Part shown: one piece after another, positions 6,444-6,497 of the stretch
How positions within the stretch are numbered: position 1 is the first letter of the stretch
How the letters are laid out: each line of letters opens with the position of its first letter
Assembly (NCBI GenBank): GCA_937897585.1
Contig: CALCNY010000233.1
Span: forward strand, 1-6,497
Source of the DNA: an uncultured Chitinophagaceae bacterium
GTDB lineage: Bacteria; Bacteroidota; Bacteroidia; Chitinophagales; Chitinophagaceae
Length of the DNA: 6,497 nt
Direction: 5' to 3'
Program-made: the position numbers and the translations under genes
Notes under the pieces: model-generated
The model's input: only the letters and a program-made list of their open reading frames with translations
What the model was told of the DNA's origin: nothing
Databases searched by the model: none

Positions 6444-6497
6444 TTTATCTAAATACCTAGCTTTGGCCTTAAGGCCAAAGCTAGGTATTTAGATAAA
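6444..6497. repeat. Perfect 54-bp palindrome after the last gene
   Basis: Two 27-base arms centred between 6470 and 6471 match without a mismatch or spacer (core GGCCTTAAGGCC). The palindrome begins two bases after the aminotransferase stop and ends exactly at the window edge, so it may be longer. As RNA it would form a stem of about 25 bp closed by a UUAA loop, and could stop transcription or protect the 3' end. However, the left flank is T-rich and the right end A-rich, the opposite of a normal intrinsic terminator; what follows is not visible. Confidence 0.85.

Noticed and set aside
1..6497. A mobile element, defence island, CRISPR array or other new system
   Set aside because: All long open frames are housekeeping families with intact motifs, there are no transposase or integrase genes and no spaced direct repeats, and the tRNA shows no duplicated 3' end that would mark an integration site.

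Overview
The window looks like ordinary chromosomal housekeeping DNA from a member of the Bacteroidota. The evidence is an AT-rich base composition, starts with little or no Shine-Dalgarno signal, promoters of the TTTG-(about 19)-TAnnTTTG type, and a RecQ with the long C-terminal extension typical of that phylum. I cannot place it to genus. I found no phage, insertion sequence, CRISPR array, toxin-antitoxin pair or defence system.

Layout. On the minus strand from the left edge: the first 56 codons of a gene for an exported protein, cut by the window edge, with its promoter; then tRNA-Phe(GAA) with a clear intrinsic terminator and a leader holding a GC-rich inverted repeat; then a full-length recQ. 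A 330-base spacer separates recQ from three plus-strand genes that run divergently from it and probably form one operon: kdsD (arabinose-5-phosphate isomerase), a manC-type mannose-1-phosphate guanylyltransferase, and a fold-type I PLP aminotransferase of the methionine/kynurenine aminotransferase group. The gaps within the operon are 19 and 31 bases. The window closes on a perfect 54-bp palindrome just after the last stop codon.

How the genes work together. KdsD supplies arabinose 5-phosphate for Kdo, the sugar linking lipid A to the LPS core, and the guanylyltransferase supplies GDP-mannose for surface glycans, so the first two operon genes both feed envelope sugar precursors. The aminotransferase has no evident biochemical link to them. 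RecQ (DNA repair helicase) and the tRNA are separate transcription units.

No new system is evident. The items most worth a second look are the terminal palindrome, whose base polarity is the reverse of a normal terminator; a textbook Bacteroidota promoter so close to the kdsD start that the mRNA would be almost leaderless; the forced TTG start of the aminotransferase directly after an in-frame stop; and a C-A mismatch in the tRNA-Phe acceptor stem.
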